A program made the position numbers and the translations under genes. A model generated the notes under the pieces. The model did no database searches. It was not told where the DNA came from and worked only from the letters and a program-made list of their open reading frames with translations. A stretch of DNA of 64,000 nucleotides from [Pseudopropionibacterium] massiliense (GTDB lineage Bacteria; Actinomycetota; Actinomycetes; Propionibacteriales; Propionibacteriaceae): contig NZ_LR027842.1 in NCBI RefSeq assembly GCF_900607225.1, forward strand, positions 646,088 through 710,087. Reading direction: 5' to 3'. Shown piece after piece: positions 24,065 through 33,083 of the stretch. Every line of letters begins with the position of its first letter. Positions within the stretch are counted from its first letter, which is position 1.

Positions 24065-24813
24065 AACGCTGGGTGGGTGCCGCCCTCGCGGCGGCCGGGA
24101 TCATGGCGGGGGTGGCCTACGTCGCGGGGCGCGCCACGATCAACCGTCACGCCGTCGACTACGCCGAGCACTGGCGCCGAGCGGCCACCGACGTTCCCGG
24201 GGACGCGATCCACTACGTCGCGCTCGGGGATTCCGCGGCCCAGGGGGTGGGGGCGAGCCGGGTGGAGGCCAGCTACGTGGCGCTGCTCGCGGAACGGATT
24301 GCGCGGGCCAGTGGACGGGAGGTGGTGGTGACGAATCTGTCGGTGTCGATGGCCACCAGCCGCGACGTCGTCCGATACCAGCTGCCCCGGCTGGCGGAAC
24401 TCGACCGCGCACCCGACATCCTCACCCTGGACATCGGGGGCAACGACGTGGTGCTACCGGGAAACACCCTCGAATCCTTCGAGAAACACTTCGTCGACAT
24501 CCTCACCCAACTGCCCCCGGGCAGTTTCGTCGCGGACGTGCCCTGGTTCACGCTACCCGTGCTGTCCAGGCGGGCGGAGAGGTTCAACGACGCGGTGACC
24601 GACCTCATTGCCCTCCACGGACACCACCGGGTCCACGTCCACGAGGCCACCCGGGAGCTCGGGCCGCTGCGCTACCACACCAACACCGCGGCGGACTGGT
24701 TCCACCCGAATGACGCCGGCTACCGGGCCTGGGCCGACCTCTTCTGGGAGGCGATCGAATCGTCCGGACACCCGGGTCTGTCAGGTTTCCCCGCGACGGG
24801 GCCGCTCGGGTAA
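24061..24813 (+). CDS. SGNH/GDSL-type esterase, membrane-anchored
   Basis: 250 residues. An N-terminal hydrophobic segment (WVGAALAAAGIMAGVAYVAG) acts as signal anchor. Block I is IHYVALGDSAAQGVGASR (catalytic Ser in GDS), block III LTLDIGGNDV (oxyanion GGND) and block V TAADWFHPNDAGYRAWADLF (Asp-x-x-His dyad in DWFH). All catalytic residues are present, so an extracytoplasmic lipase/esterase is expected. The stop TAA may also form part of a -10 (TAAACT, 24811-24816) for the rpsF operon. Confidence 0.85.
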   Translation: MKRWVGAALAAAGIMAGVAYVAGRATINRHAVDYAEHWRRAATDVPGDAIHYVALGDSAAQGVGASRVEASYVALLAERIARASGREVVVTNLSVSMATSRDVVRYQLPRLAELDRAPDILTLDIGGNDVVLPGNTLESFEKHFVDILTQLPPGSFVADVPWFTLPVLSRRAERFNDAVTDLIALHGHHRVHVHEATRELGPLRYHTNTAADWFHPNDAGYRAWADLFWEAIESSGHPGLSGFPATGPLG

Positions 24814-24826
24814 ACTCAACCCCCGG

Positions 24827-24842
24827 CCGACCACCCGGTCGG
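24827..24842 (+). promoter_or_regulatory. Leader stem-loop upstream of rpsF
   Basis: CCGACC-ACCC-GGTCGG forms a 6-bp stem 64 bases before the rpsF ATG. Many bacteria carry an S6:S18-binding autoregulatory leader here; whether this is that element cannot be decided by eye. Confidence 0.3.
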
Positions 24843-24905
24843 TCGTGCCCTCCTGCCGCGGGAACGACCCGTGGCCGCCAGTCCGAAGGAGGTTGGGCAG
24901 TACCC

Positions 24906-25193
24906 ATGCGCAAGTACGAGATCATGGTCCTCGTCGATTCCGACGTCGACGAGCGCCAGGTTCCGGGCCTGATCGAGAAGCACCTCGAGGTCATCACCGC
25001 CGGTGGTGGCACGGTCGACAATGTCGACCACTGGGGTCGCAGGCGTCTGGCCTACGACATCAACAAGAAATCCGAGGCGAGCTACGCCGTCCTGCAGGTC
25101 ACCTGCACCCCGGCGCTGGTCCAGGAGATGGACCGCCTGATGAGCATCGACGAGCGGATCGTCCGCACCAAGGTGCTCCGCCTCGAGAAGTGA
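24906..25193 (+). CDS. rpsF: 30S ribosomal protein S6
   Basis: 95 residues beginning MRKYEIMVLVDSDVDERQVP, with GGTVDNVDHWGRRRLAYDIN (the W-G-x-R-x-L-A-Y signature) and MSIDERIVRTKVLRLEK at the end. S6 binds S18 on the 30S platform. First gene of the rpsF-ssb-rpsR-rplI block, the standard bacterial order. AAGGAGG lies 14-20 bases upstream of the ATG, somewhat far, but the family start is unambiguous. Confidence 0.97.
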   Translation: MRKYEIMVLVDSDVDERQVPGLIEKHLEVITAGGGTVDNVDHWGRRRLAYDINKKSEASYAVLQVTCTPALVQEMDRLMSIDERIVRTKVLRLEK

Positions 25194-25292
25194 GCTTTCA
25201 ACACTGATGCCGAATCCCCGACCCTGAGGATTTTCTGTCGGGCCGGGCGGCCATAGTGTTGACGAAAGACAAGTCCGATCCCGGAGGAAAAC

Positions 25293-25877
25293 ATGGCAGG
25301 CGAAACCCAGATCACGCTGGTGGGCAATCTCACCGGAGACCCGGACCTCCGCTTCACCCCCAGCGGTGCCGCGGTGGCCAATTTCACCGTCGCCTCGACG
25401 CCCCGCACCTTCGACCGACAAACGGGTGAGTGGCGCGACGGCGAGGCCATGTTCATCAACTGCGCCGTGTGGCGCCAGTACGCCGAACACGTCGCCGAAT
25501 CCCTCACCAAGGGGATGCGCGTCATCGTGCACGGCAGGCTGAAGTCTCGCAGCTACGAGACCCAGCAGGGCGACCGCCGCACGGTGTTCGAGATTGACGT
25601 CGACGAGGTCGGTCCCTCCCTGCGGTACGCCACCGCGCAGGTCACCCGCACCAGTGGTGGGGGCCAGGGCGGCGGGAACTGGCAGGGCAACCAGAACCAG
25701 GGTGGCGGACAGAACTACGGCGGCCAGGGCCAGCAGGGGCAGGGTGGTTACGGCAACCAGCCTCAGCAGAGCCAGGGCAACGATCCGTGGGGTAGCAGCG
25801 GCGGAGGTTACGGCGGCGGGAACCGGGGCGGTAACGACCCGTGGAACCAGTCGGCCGCGGAGGAACCCCCGTTCTGA
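25293..25877 (+). CDS. ssb: Single-stranded DNA-binding protein
   Basis: 194 residues. The OB-fold covers 1-115 ([60 protein letters not shown]), followed by a Gly/Gln/Asn-rich flexible tail and the acidic tip AAEEPPF, the conserved protein-interaction peptide for replication and repair partners. GGAGG precedes the ATG. It sits between rpsF and rpsR as usual in actinobacteria. Confidence 0.97.
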   Translation: MAGETQITLVGNLTGDPDLRFTPSGAAVANFTVASTPRTFDRQTGEWRDGEAMFINCAVWRQYAEHVAESLTKGMRVIVHGRLKSRSYETQQGDRRTVFEIDVDEVGPSLRYATAQVTRTSGGGQGGGNWQGNQNQGGGQNYGGQGQQGQGGYGNQPQQSQGNDPWGSSGGGYGGGNRGGNDPWNQSAAEEPPF

Positions 25878-25978
25878 TCCACCCGCACAACCGACCCGCC
25901 GGGTCGGCTGGCACATTCCGTCTCACGACGGGCTTCCCACTGGGCCGGAAAGGCCCGCAAGACTAGGAGAGCACCACA

Positions 25979-26218
25979 ATGGCCGGTCCACAGCGCAAGT
26001 CTGTGAACAAGAAGAAGATCATGCCGGTGAAGACCACTCGCGTGGCCAACATCGACTACAAGGACATCGCGACGCTGAAGAGGTTCATCTCGGAGCGCGG
26101 CAAGATCCGCGCCCGTCGTGTGACCGGGCTGTCCGTCCAGGACCAGCGCAAGATCGCGCTCGCTGTCAAGAACGCGCGTGAGGTGGCCCTGCTGCCCTAC
26201 GCCTCGACCGCCCGCTGA
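25979..26218 (+). CDS. rpsR: 30S ribosomal protein S18 (zinc-independent, Cys-free form)
   Basis: 79 residues with the S18 core [20 protein letters not shown], then [20 protein letters not shown]. The N-terminal CxxC seen in zinc-binding S18 is replaced by [10 protein letters not shown], and the protein has no cysteine at all, so it is of the C-minus type. S18 pairs with S6 on the small subunit. It is in the main operon, 15 bases before rplI. Confidence 0.95.
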   Translation: MAGPQRKSVNKKKIMPVKTTRVANIDYKDIATLKRFISERGKIRARRVTGLSVQDQRKIALAVKNAREVALLPYASTAR

Positions 26219-26233
26219 TCGGAGGAAGAACAG

Positions 26234-26680
26234 ATGAAGCTCATTCTGACCAGCACCGTCGACAAGCTCGGTATCGCCGGCGACATCGTCGAGGTCCGCA
26301 ACGGCTACGGCCGCAACTACCTCGTCCCCCAGGGCAAGGCCATCGTCTGGTCCCGTGGCGCCGAGAAGCAGATCGAGGGCATCAAACGCGCCCGCGACGC
26401 CCGCGAGGTCCGCGGCGTCGAACACGCGCAGGAGCTCCGCACCCAGATCGAGGAACTGACCATCAAGGTTCCGGCCCGCGCCGCCGAGTCGGGTTCGCTG
26501 TTCGGTGCCGTCACAGCCGCGAACGTGGCCCTGGCCGTGAAGAAGGCCGGCGGCCCTGCCATCGACAAGCGGTCGGTGTCGTTCGCCAAGCCGGTCAAGA
26601 CCGTCGGCAACCACGTCGCATCCATCAAGCTGCATCCCGCTGTCACCGCGCGGATCGGTTTCGAGGTGGTTCCCGCCTGA
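26234..26680 (+). CDS. rplI: 50S ribosomal protein L9
   Basis: 148 residues: MKLILTSTVDKLGIAGDIVE, then VRNGYGRNYLVPQGKAIVW (the L9 signature with the G-Y-x-R-N-Y-L stretch), a long linker helix (about 40-75) and the C-terminal domain (ESGSLFGAVTAANVALAVKK). It binds 23S rRNA near the L1 stalk base. GGAGG precedes the ATG. Last gene of the ribosomal block, ending at a strong terminator. Confidence 0.96.
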   Translation: MKLILTSTVDKLGIAGDIVEVRNGYGRNYLVPQGKAIVWSRGAEKQIEGIKRARDAREVRGVEHAQELRTQIEELTIKVPARAAESGSLFGAVTAANVALAVKKAGGPAIDKRSVSFAKPVKTVGNHVASIKLHPAVTARIGFEVVPA

Positions 26681-26695
26681 GACCGGGGAAAACCA

Positions 26696-26737
26696 GCACG
26701 GGGGTCCGGGTTCCTTCAGGAACCCGGACCCCCGTGC
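26696..26737. terminator. Bidirectional terminator between rplI and the SGNH gene
   Basis: Arms 26696-26714 and 26719-26737 form a perfect 19-bp stem (GCACGGGGGTCCGGGTTCC) with a TTCA loop. There is no T-tract on either side, as is common in high-GC actinobacteria. It directly abuts the stop codon of the convergent gene. Confidence 0.85.
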
Positions 26738-26739
26738 CA

Positions 26740-28425
26740 TCAACTCCCGGTTTCGGGAAGGCCGGGCGATGCCGGGAGAACCGATGGCTTGGGCAGGGGC
26801 GGAACGGGCAGTTCCTCGGCCGGAGGTGTGACCGGTTGCTCCCCGCTTCCCAAGGGGGCGGTGATTCCCCATTCCGCGGGGTCCTGGCAGGAGTCCCCGA
26901 CACCGTTGCCGTCGAGGTCCTCCTGCATCGGGTTGGAAACCTCCGGGCAGTTGTCGAACTCGTCGGGGATGGTGTCGCCGTCCCGGGTGATGTCCAACAG
27001 CGCGGACGCCGTGGCCTGGGCGCCCGAGTCATCCGTGACTCGAACCCGGACGTATCCGCTGATCTGTTGCGAGTAGTTGCGCAGCACGCGTCCGTCGCCG
27101 GTGGCCGCGTCAAAGGTGCCATCGCCGTCGAAGTCCCACTCGAACCGGGTGCTCCCTCCCCGTGAGGTGTGGCTCGCCCGGGCATCCAGCACCAGGTTCT
27201 CGCCCACTTTTCCCGTATACGGGCCCTGCAGCGTCGCGACGGGGGATTCGGGCATCTCAGCGGTGGAGCGTGCACTGGCCAGGTTCTCCGGATCCTGCAT
27301 GAGCCTGGCGATCCGGCGATGCCCTGCCAGGTTGGGATGGTACCAGTCGGTGCTGGACCCGGACCGGGACCCGCTGATTCCCCCGTTCTGTCCGTGGTCA
27401 CCCGAGGATTCCAGGAACTCGTTGATCCAGCGGTGCTTGTTCCTGGTGAACACGCGCGGATCCGGTTCGTGCCCGTCGAAGGCATCCGCGACCTTCTCCA
27501 TGAACCTCACGCGGCCGGGAAAACGGTTCTCCAGCTCCCCGATGATTCGTCGCTGCTCCCTGATCGCAGCCCACCCCAGGGACCGCACCTCCCGGGCGGC
27601 GTCGAACTGTGCCGCACCATCGGGCAGGAGATAGGGACGGTCCAGGGACAGCAGGGGATAGGCCACCAGAAGCACCCGCGACCCCGGGTTGCCGGTCATC
27701 CGCTCCGTGATGAGCCGGGCGATCTGCGACTTGAGCCGATCCAGCATCGCAGGGAGCCCCTCCCGGGTTGCCGTGATGCCCTCGCGGCACCTCGGCCCGT
27801 TCGCTCCCTCCAACGCGCCGGGAATCCGTGGGCCGAAACAGTTCATGATGATGTCGGTGAACCCCAGCTCGTTCCCGCCGATGGTCAACAGCACCAGATC
27901 CGTTCGGGGATCGACGAAATCCGTCTGGGCGCGAATGGTCATCTCGCACTCGTAGACGTAGTGCTCCGTCCACTGCCACGGCGCGTCACTCCTGCGCAGG
28001 TTGTATTCGACGGACAGGAGATCATCGCCCGCCGACCGGGCAGAACAGGCATCGGCCTCCTCCAGCCGTTTCCGGGCCTGCTCGATGGAATCGGCGGTCA
28101 CCTCTTTCGCGGGTTGCCTGGGAAGGACGCGCGGGGAGAACAGGTCGTCGATGTTACCGCCGGAACAGGCGTGGTTCTGATAACTCGTGGCGACACCCTG
28201 CGAATTGGCCCAGGATGTGAACAGGGAACCCCAGTTGTTGTTGCTGCGCAGGCAGGAGGGAGGACCCTGGTGGCTTCCGAGGCCGTTTCCCGAGGAATAG
28301 GAATCCCCGAGGTGCACGATGGACAGGCTCCGGGGTTCTTCCGTGTCGGAATGCGCGGGTGCCGCTGGTGGGAGCAGCGTGAGAACAACAACCCCCAGAG
28401 TCAGCCACGTTCCGAGACCTCGCAT
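26740..28425 (-). CDS. Secreted SGNH hydrolase with PKD and Ca-binding repeat, ending LPETGS
   Basis: 561 residues. A signal peptide (residues 1-25, TWLTLGVVVLTLLPPAAPAHS) precedes an SGNH domain (about 30-370): HLGDSYSSGNGL, LLTIGGNELGF and STDWYHPNLAGH carry Ser, the oxyanion Asn-equivalent (here GGNE) and the Asp/His pair. A PKD domain follows (about 380-465; FEWDFDGDGTFD), then a thrombospondin-3-like calcium loop (DGDTIPDEFDNCPEVSNP). The protein ends PGLPETGS, a sortase-like motif at the very terminus without the hydrophobic stretch or basic tail. It is a paralogue of the next gene. Probable surface or extracellular esterase. Confidence 0.8.
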   Translation of the reverse strand: MRGLGTWLTLGVVVLTLLPPAAPAHSDTEEPRSLSIVHLGDSYSSGNGLGSHQGPPSCLRSNNNWGSLFTSWANSQGVATSYQNHACSGGNIDDLFSPRVLPRQPAKEVTADSIEQARKRLEEADACSARSAGDDLLSVEYNLRRSDAPWQWTEHYVYECEMTIRAQTDFVDPRTDLVLLTIGGNELGFTDIIMNCFGPRIPGALEGANGPRCREGITATREGLPAMLDRLKSQIARLITERMTGNPGSRVLLVAYPLLSLDRPYLLPDGAAQFDAAREVRSLGWAAIREQRRIIGELENRFPGRVRFMEKVADAFDGHEPDPRVFTRNKHRWINEFLESSGDHGQNGGISGSRSGSSTDWYHPNLAGHRRIARLMQDPENLASARSTAEMPESPVATLQGPYTGKVGENLVLDARASHTSRGGSTRFEWDFDGDGTFDAATGDGRVLRNYSQQISGYVRVRVTDDSGAQATASALLDITRDGDTIPDEFDNCPEVSNPMQEDLDGNGVGDSCQDPAEWGITAPLGSGEQPVTPPAEELPVPPLPKPSVLPASPGLPETGS

Positions 28426-28549
28426 CCGCTGCCCTCCGTTCGAGAGGCCGAATCGACAGGACCTTCTTTGTGGTCACTCGACTGCCGATGCCCTGATCGG
28501 CGGCGGCAAGAGTATCACGGCGTGCGTGATGGCGGATGATGAATGATCA

Positions 28550-28580
28550 TGGCCCCGGCCCTTGAGCGGGACCGGGGCCA
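28550..28580 (-). terminator. Terminator after the large SGNH gene
   Basis: TGGCCCCGG (28550-28558) pairs with CCGGGGCCA (28572-28580), extended inward by CCC/GGG with one bulged base. It lies 11 bases beyond the stop of the gene at 28591 in the direction of its transcription, so the two paralogues are separately terminated. 28426-28549 is the upstream region of the smaller paralogue. Confidence 0.7.
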
Positions 28581-28590
28581 CACCTGTGGT

Positions 28591-30855
28591 CTATGCGTCC
28601 GTGCGGGGCAGACCGGGATGGTTCGGGGTCATGGGCCTGTCCTGCGCCGGAACCTCCGGGGCGAGGGACACCGGCGTGGCCGGCTGCGCAGCCGAGTCGG
28701 AGGACGCAGGGCTGGACGAGGAGGATTCGGCGGAGGTCTGCTCCTCCGCGCCCGGCGGTTCCTCAGCGCTCCACGTGCCGGAATCCTGGCAGGCATCTCC
28801 AACCCCGTTGTGGTCGAGATCCTCCTGCTGCGGGTTCGAGACCGTCGGACAGTTGTCGAACTCGTCCGGAACGGTGTCGCCGTCCTGGGTGACGTCGAGA
28901 CGAGCGGATGTGATGGACTGGCGACCGTTGCTGTCGGTCACCCGGACCTTCACGAAACCGTTGTCCACCGCATCCGTGTACGCATGGGTCGTTGAACCGG
29001 TGGTGGTCGTCGTGTCGTAGTTCCCGTCCCCGTCGAAGTCCCACTCGAACTGGGCCACCTGACCGTCGAACGCGTAGCTTCCGCGGGCATCCAGTTCCAG
29101 ATCCTCACCGATCTTTCCCATGTACGGTCCCTGGAGCGTGGCAACCGGGGCATCGAGCAGAGCGTCGATCTTCGCGGTGGTCGTGCTCTCCAGCTCGGCA
29201 CCATCCGTCACCGTGAGAGTGCTGGTCTCGGCTCCCTGGCTCCCGGAGGTCTCCTGCGGCGATGCGCCGGCTCCGGTGTCGATGGTCAGCACCTGTGTGG
29301 TGGAACCCGCATCCGCCGTGGGAACGATGTTCTTGGCGCGCGACTCCTCCACGGAGCTCTCGCCGCTAACCATGACCGTGGTGTGACGCACCCCGGAACG
29401 CCAGTCCAGGGAAGCGGTGGATTCCTCCGCGGATCCCGTGGCGGCCTGGGTGGGATCCAGCTTCGTGACCGCATCGAGGAAGGTGGTGGTGTCCGCTGTG
29501 AAGGGTTGCGCCACCCGGTGCTGGCCGGTGGTGTCCGTGGCGATGAGCGCGAAGCGGGCGGAACTCGTCTCGGCGGCGACCTTGTTGGTGGCGGAGGAGA
29601 CAGTTGCCCGGACCTGATCGATCTGGGTCGAGAGGGGGCTGTTGGCGTTGATGACGAAAGCCATGTCCATGTTCCCGCGGCGGTCGCCGATCTCCTGGGC
29701 GCTGGTCGTGTTGGAAGCGCTCTGGGTGAGCTTGGACATCTCGCGATGCCCGATCAGGTTCGGGTGGTACCAGTCCGAGGGTGTCCTCGAGAAGTTGCTT
29801 TTGACCTTGTTGTCGGAGCCGTAGTCCCCTTCGGTTTCCAGGAACTCGTTGATCCAGCGGGAATCATTCTCCGTGAACGCCCGGGGATCGGGTTCGTGTC
29901 CGGCGAAGGCCGCCGGGGCGCCCTCGACGAACGTCACGCGACCGGGGAACGTGGCCTCGAGCTCACCGATGACCCGTTTCTGCTCGGTGATCGCCAACTG
30001 GCCGAGTTCCCTGATTCCGCGAGAGGCGTCGAAGCGGACACCGTCGTTGTTCAACACGTAGGCCCGGTCCGTGGAAAGGAGGGGATAGCTCAGGAGCACC
30101 ACCTTGGAGGTCGTGCTCCCTGTCATCCGGGTGGTGATCAGCTGGGCGATGTTCTCCTTGAGCTTGTTCAACGTGCTCGGAAGGTTGGTCTTGGCGGAGG
30201 CGATGTCGTCACGGCACTTCACGGCGTGGGCGCCGTCCAGGATGAAGGGAATCTTGGGGCCGAAGCAGTTGCTCATCAGGTGGGAGAACCCGAGGTCGTT
30301 CCCTCCCATCGTCAGCAGCACGAGATCGGTCTGGGGACCGACGAAATCCGCCTGCGCACGAATCGTTATCTGGCACTCGTAGGTGTAGTCCTTGGCCCAG
30401 GGCCACCAACTGTTGTTCTTCTTCAGGTGGTAGTCGACCGACAGGAAGTCGTCGCCGACGGCTCGGGTGGAACAGGCGTCGGAGGACTCGAGCTTGGCCT
30501 TGGCGTCCTCCACGGAGCTGGCGCTCACCCCCTTGGCGGACTGTTTGGGTAGGGTGCGGGAGGAGAACAGATCTCCTATTGTTCCTCCCGAGCAGGCGCG
30601 ATTCTGATAACTGGCCGCGATACCCTGCGAGTTGACCCAGGAAGCGAAGATGGCCCCCCAGTTCCGACCGCTGCGCCGGCAATCGGCAGGACCGTGATAA
30701 TCTCCCGCCCCGTTCCCGGCGGAATAGGAGTCACCGAGGTGGACGATCGAGAGGCTCTTGGGCTTCTGACCCTCCGAGTGGGCGGGCGTTGAGCCGGCGA
30801 GTAACAATAAGAACGCGGCGCCCAGAACCAGCCATGGTTTGATGTGCTTCTTCAT
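28591..30855 (-). CDS. Secreted SGNH hydrolase with inserted vWA-like domain and PKD domain
   Basis: 754 residues. Signal peptide 1-28 (PWLVLGAAFLLLLAGSTPAHS). The SGNH domain spans about 30-375 (HLGDSYSAGNGAG, LLTMGGNDLGFSHL, PSDWYHPNLIGH), closely similar to the downstream gene. About 395-600 is an insert absent from that paralogue; it begins GNMDMAFVINANSPLSTQID and looks like a vWA fold, but the metal site reads N-A-N-S instead of D-x-S-x-S. A PKD domain follows (VAQFEWDFDGDGNYDTTT), then the calcium loop (DGDTVPDEFDNCPTVSNP), a Ser/Pro-rich tail and PGLPRTDA at the end. Tandem duplication with domain gain in one copy. Exported, likely cell-surface associated. Confidence 0.8.
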   Translation of the reverse strand: MKKHIKPWLVLGAAFLLLLAGSTPAHSEGQKPKSLSIVHLGDSYSAGNGAGDYHGPADCRRSGRNWGAIFASWVNSQGIAASYQNRACSGGTIGDLFSSRTLPKQSAKGVSASSVEDAKAKLESSDACSTRAVGDDFLSVDYHLKKNNSWWPWAKDYTYECQITIRAQADFVGPQTDLVLLTMGGNDLGFSHLMSNCFGPKIPFILDGAHAVKCRDDIASAKTNLPSTLNKLKENIAQLITTRMTGSTTSKVVLLSYPLLSTDRAYVLNNDGVRFDASRGIRELGQLAITEQKRVIGELEATFPGRVTFVEGAPAAFAGHEPDPRAFTENDSRWINEFLETEGDYGSDNKVKSNFSRTPSDWYHPNLIGHREMSKLTQSASNTTSAQEIGDRRGNMDMAFVINANSPLSTQIDQVRATVSSATNKVAAETSSARFALIATDTTGQHRVAQPFTADTTTFLDAVTKLDPTQAATGSAEESTASLDWRSGVRHTTVMVSGESSVEESRAKNIVPTADAGSTTQVLTIDTGAGASPQETSGSQGAETSTLTVTDGAELESTTTAKIDALLDAPVATLQGPYMGKIGEDLELDARGSYAFDGQVAQFEWDFDGDGNYDTTTTTGSTTHAYTDAVDNGFVKVRVTDSNGRQSITSARLDVTQDGDTVPDEFDNCPTVSNPQQEDLDHNGVGDACQDSGTWSAEEPPGAEEQTSAESSSSSPASSDSAAQPATPVSLAPEVPAQDRPMTPNHPGLPRTDA

Positions 30856-31131
30856 GACATCCCTTTCATTGAATCATGAAATTTTGTCCTGGAAGTTCCG
30901 CTTGACCTGCTCGAAATTGTTGAACATTCAGCCGACAGCGCAATGAGCCTCGCGATGCAGGCCAGACGGCGTGGCGAGTTTGCCATGTGGCCATCTCTTC
31001 TGCGAAACGACCGCACTGCGACTTGCCATTGCAACACGCTAGCAGGAAAAGGGTGCGGCGGGAACGGATCGGAAAGAACTTCAGAAAGACGGGACGCTGC
31101 ACATTTCATGACCGGTGTTGGAAGGATCCCG

Positions 31132-31161
31132 GGCCGGGGCCGGTATTTCGTGGTCCCGGCC
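31132..31161 (-). terminator. Possible terminator at the 3' end of the NRPS-PKS operon
   Basis: GGCCGGG (31132-31138) and CCCGGCC (31155-31161) form a 7-bp GC stem with a 16-nt loop, 10 bases beyond the last stop codon of the cluster. The remaining 30856-31131 is the upstream region of the SGNH gene; no gene seen. Confidence 0.4.
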
Positions 31162-31170
31162 TCGGTGGTG

Positions 31171-31860
31171 TCACATCAGGGTGGGGGTCAGCTGGCGGAG
31201 AGGATGCTGCGGCCCCTCGCACCATGTGGCAGGAGGCCGTGGGGTGAGGAACCGCACCCGCAACAGGTCCCGGAGCGCATCCATGGTGAGGCCTTGGACG
31301 CTCAGGCTGACCTGGAAGTCCATCGCCTCGCAGGTGAAGGTGAGAATGTCCTCCGCCGTTGTGGTGTCGACCTGCCGCAGCGGCATTGTCAGCCCCAGGC
31401 CGGTGCGTTTGACCGTCGCTTCCTTCCGGGTCCACAGTGCGCTGAGATCATTCTTGCGCTGCAGATGCCCCCCGAGGCGGCGTTCTCTTGGTGCCGCCAT
31501 GTAATGAAACAGATCCTGCTCGAACGGGACGGGGCCCGATATGTCGACCCCCACCGGCGTCGGGGCCAGTGCGCAGGCGCACAACGCCGAGTCGTGGGAC
31601 CAACTGAAGTGCAGGCCGGTGTTCGTGCTGAATTTCGGTTTTCCGAACCTGCCCACCGTGATCTCCGGTAACGGGCCACGGTGGCGTTCCGCCCACAGTT
31701 TTTGAAGCTGTGCGAACACCACGACGCTCGTGTAGCGGTCCACTCTCCGGTCGTAGCGGTCGCTTCGTTCCTGTCGCTCGTGTGGCAGCAGTGATTTCAG
31801 GATTCTGAACGAGTGCGCATCGAGCGCGTCGGCGTCGGTGATGACAAGATCGACCGTCAT
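31171..31860 (-). CDS. Sfp-type 4'-phosphopantetheinyl transferase
   Basis: 229 residues from ATG 31860, which overlaps the ketosynthase stop (ATGA). The family motifs are LHFSWSHDSALCACALAPTP, VGVDISGPVPFEQDLF (Mg-binding GVDI) and LSALWTRKEATVKRTGLGLT (W-x-x-KEA). It transfers phosphopantetheine from CoA to the conserved serine of carrier domains; the clients here are five T domains in the megasynthase and the two free ACPs. Last gene of the cluster. Confidence 0.9.
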   Translation of the reverse strand: MTVDLVITDADALDAHSFRILKSLLPHERQERSDRYDRRVDRYTSVVVFAQLQKLWAERHRGPLPEITVGRFGKPKFSTNTGLHFSWSHDSALCACALAPTPVGVDISGPVPFEQDLFHYMAAPRERRLGGHLQRKNDLSALWTRKEATVKRTGLGLTMPLRQVDTTTAEDILTFTCEAMDFQVSLSVQGLTMDALRDLLRVRFLTPRPPATWCEGPQHPLRQLTPTLM

Positions 31861-33074
31861 GTCGCCTTCTCCAGGATCAGGCACGTGTTGTGTCCCCCGA
31901 AACCCAGTGACAGGGAGACAGCGCGTGCGAGTGTGGTTTTTCTGGAGGCCGTCAGTACAACATCGATGTCGATGTGTGGATCCAGCTCTGATGTGCCGAC
32001 CGTGGGCGGTACCTCGTCACGCAGCAGGGCGAGGATCGATGCGATCGTCTCCAGCGCTCCTGCCGCACCCATGAGGTGACCGGTCATTGATTTCGTCGAG
32101 GTCACGGGGGAGCCGGGGCCGAACGCCCGGGCGATGGCCCGGGACTCCATGCGGTCGTTCTTGACGGTGCCCGTGCCATGCGCGTTGATGTGCACGGTCC
32201 CCGAACCGGGACCCGCCTCTGCCAGGGCGTCGTCGATGGCCCGGTCCACGGCTGCCCCGTCGTCGGACGGGGCCGTGATGTGAAACGCATCCGTGGTGTT
32301 TCCGTAACCCGTGATCCGTGCCAGGACCGTGGCGCCGCGGGCCCTGGCGTGGTCCTCCCGTTCCAGGACCACGGCCGCACCACCCTCGCCCATGACGAAA
32401 CCCGTCCGGGCCTTGTCGAAGGGAAGGCTCGCACGATCGGGATCACCGACCGGGGTGAGCGCTCGCAGGTTCTGGAATCCAGCCATGGCCAGTCGGGTTC
32501 CCAGCATCTCCGCCCCACCGCACACCATGGCATCGGCATAGCCGTGACGGATGGCTCGTGCGCCTTCACCGATGCTCATGGCACTCGACGCACATGCCGC
32601 CACATGGGCCAGGGACGGGCCGTGTGCCCCCAACTCGATGGCCGCCATTGCGGCCAGGGCGTTGGTTGTCCACTTGGGGATCAACAGGGGAGAGACCCGG
32701 TGAGGTCCTGTTCGTCGCAGGGTGTCGCACTCGCCCACGACTGTGGTGGCGCCTCCCAGGCCCGAGGTGAGATAGACGCCGAGCCGGAACGGATCGACCT
32801 GCCCGAGCACACCTGCTTGGGCGACGGCCTCGCGAACAGCGGCCAGGCCGAAAGTGGTGTAGGGATCCTGCCTGCGAAGTTCCAAGGCCGAGAAGTGGCT
32901 CTCCGGCTCGAATCCCGCCACAGGAGCGTAGACCTGAACGTTCAGGCCCTCTCTTCGTTCCTCGGGGAGGGCAACGATGCCGTGGTGTCCTTGGAACAGG
33001 TTTTCTTCGAACTCGCCAGTGGTGGCGCCGAGAGGGCTCACGACGCCCATGCCGGTGATGACCACGTCATGCAT
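31857..33074 (-). CDS. Beta-ketoacyl-ACP synthase, FabF-like, stand-alone
   Basis: 405 residues, a full KS fold: DVVITGMGVVSPLGATTGEF, active-site Cys in SLAHVAACASSAMSIGEGA, the two His in VHINAHGTGTVKNDRME and TSTKSMTGHLMGAAGALETI, and LSLGFGGHNTCLIL at the end. It elongates acyl chains by decarboxylative condensation on the neighbouring ACP (33084), 9 bases upstream. Together they could make or extend an acyl unit for the peptide. It is more like FabF/type II KS than the modular KSs of the cluster. Confidence 0.88.
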   Translation of the reverse strand: MHDVVITGMGVVSPLGATTGEFEENLFQGHHGIVALPEERREGLNVQVYAPVAGFEPESHFSALELRRQDPYTTFGLAAVREAVAQAGVLGQVDPFRLGVYLTSGLGGATTVVGECDTLRRTGPHRVSPLLIPKWTTNALAAMAAIELGAHGPSLAHVAACASSAMSIGEGARAIRHGYADAMVCGGAEMLGTRLAMAGFQNLRALTPVGDPDRASLPFDKARTGFVMGEGGAAVVLEREDHARARGATVLARITGYGNTTDAFHITAPSDDGAAVDRAIDDALAEAGPGSGTVHINAHGTGTVKNDRMESRAIARAFGPGSPVTSTKSMTGHLMGAAGALETIASILALLRDEVPPTVGTSELDPHIDIDVVLTASRKTTLARAVSLSLGFGGHNTCLILEKAT

Positions 33075-33083
33075 GAGGGCTCC

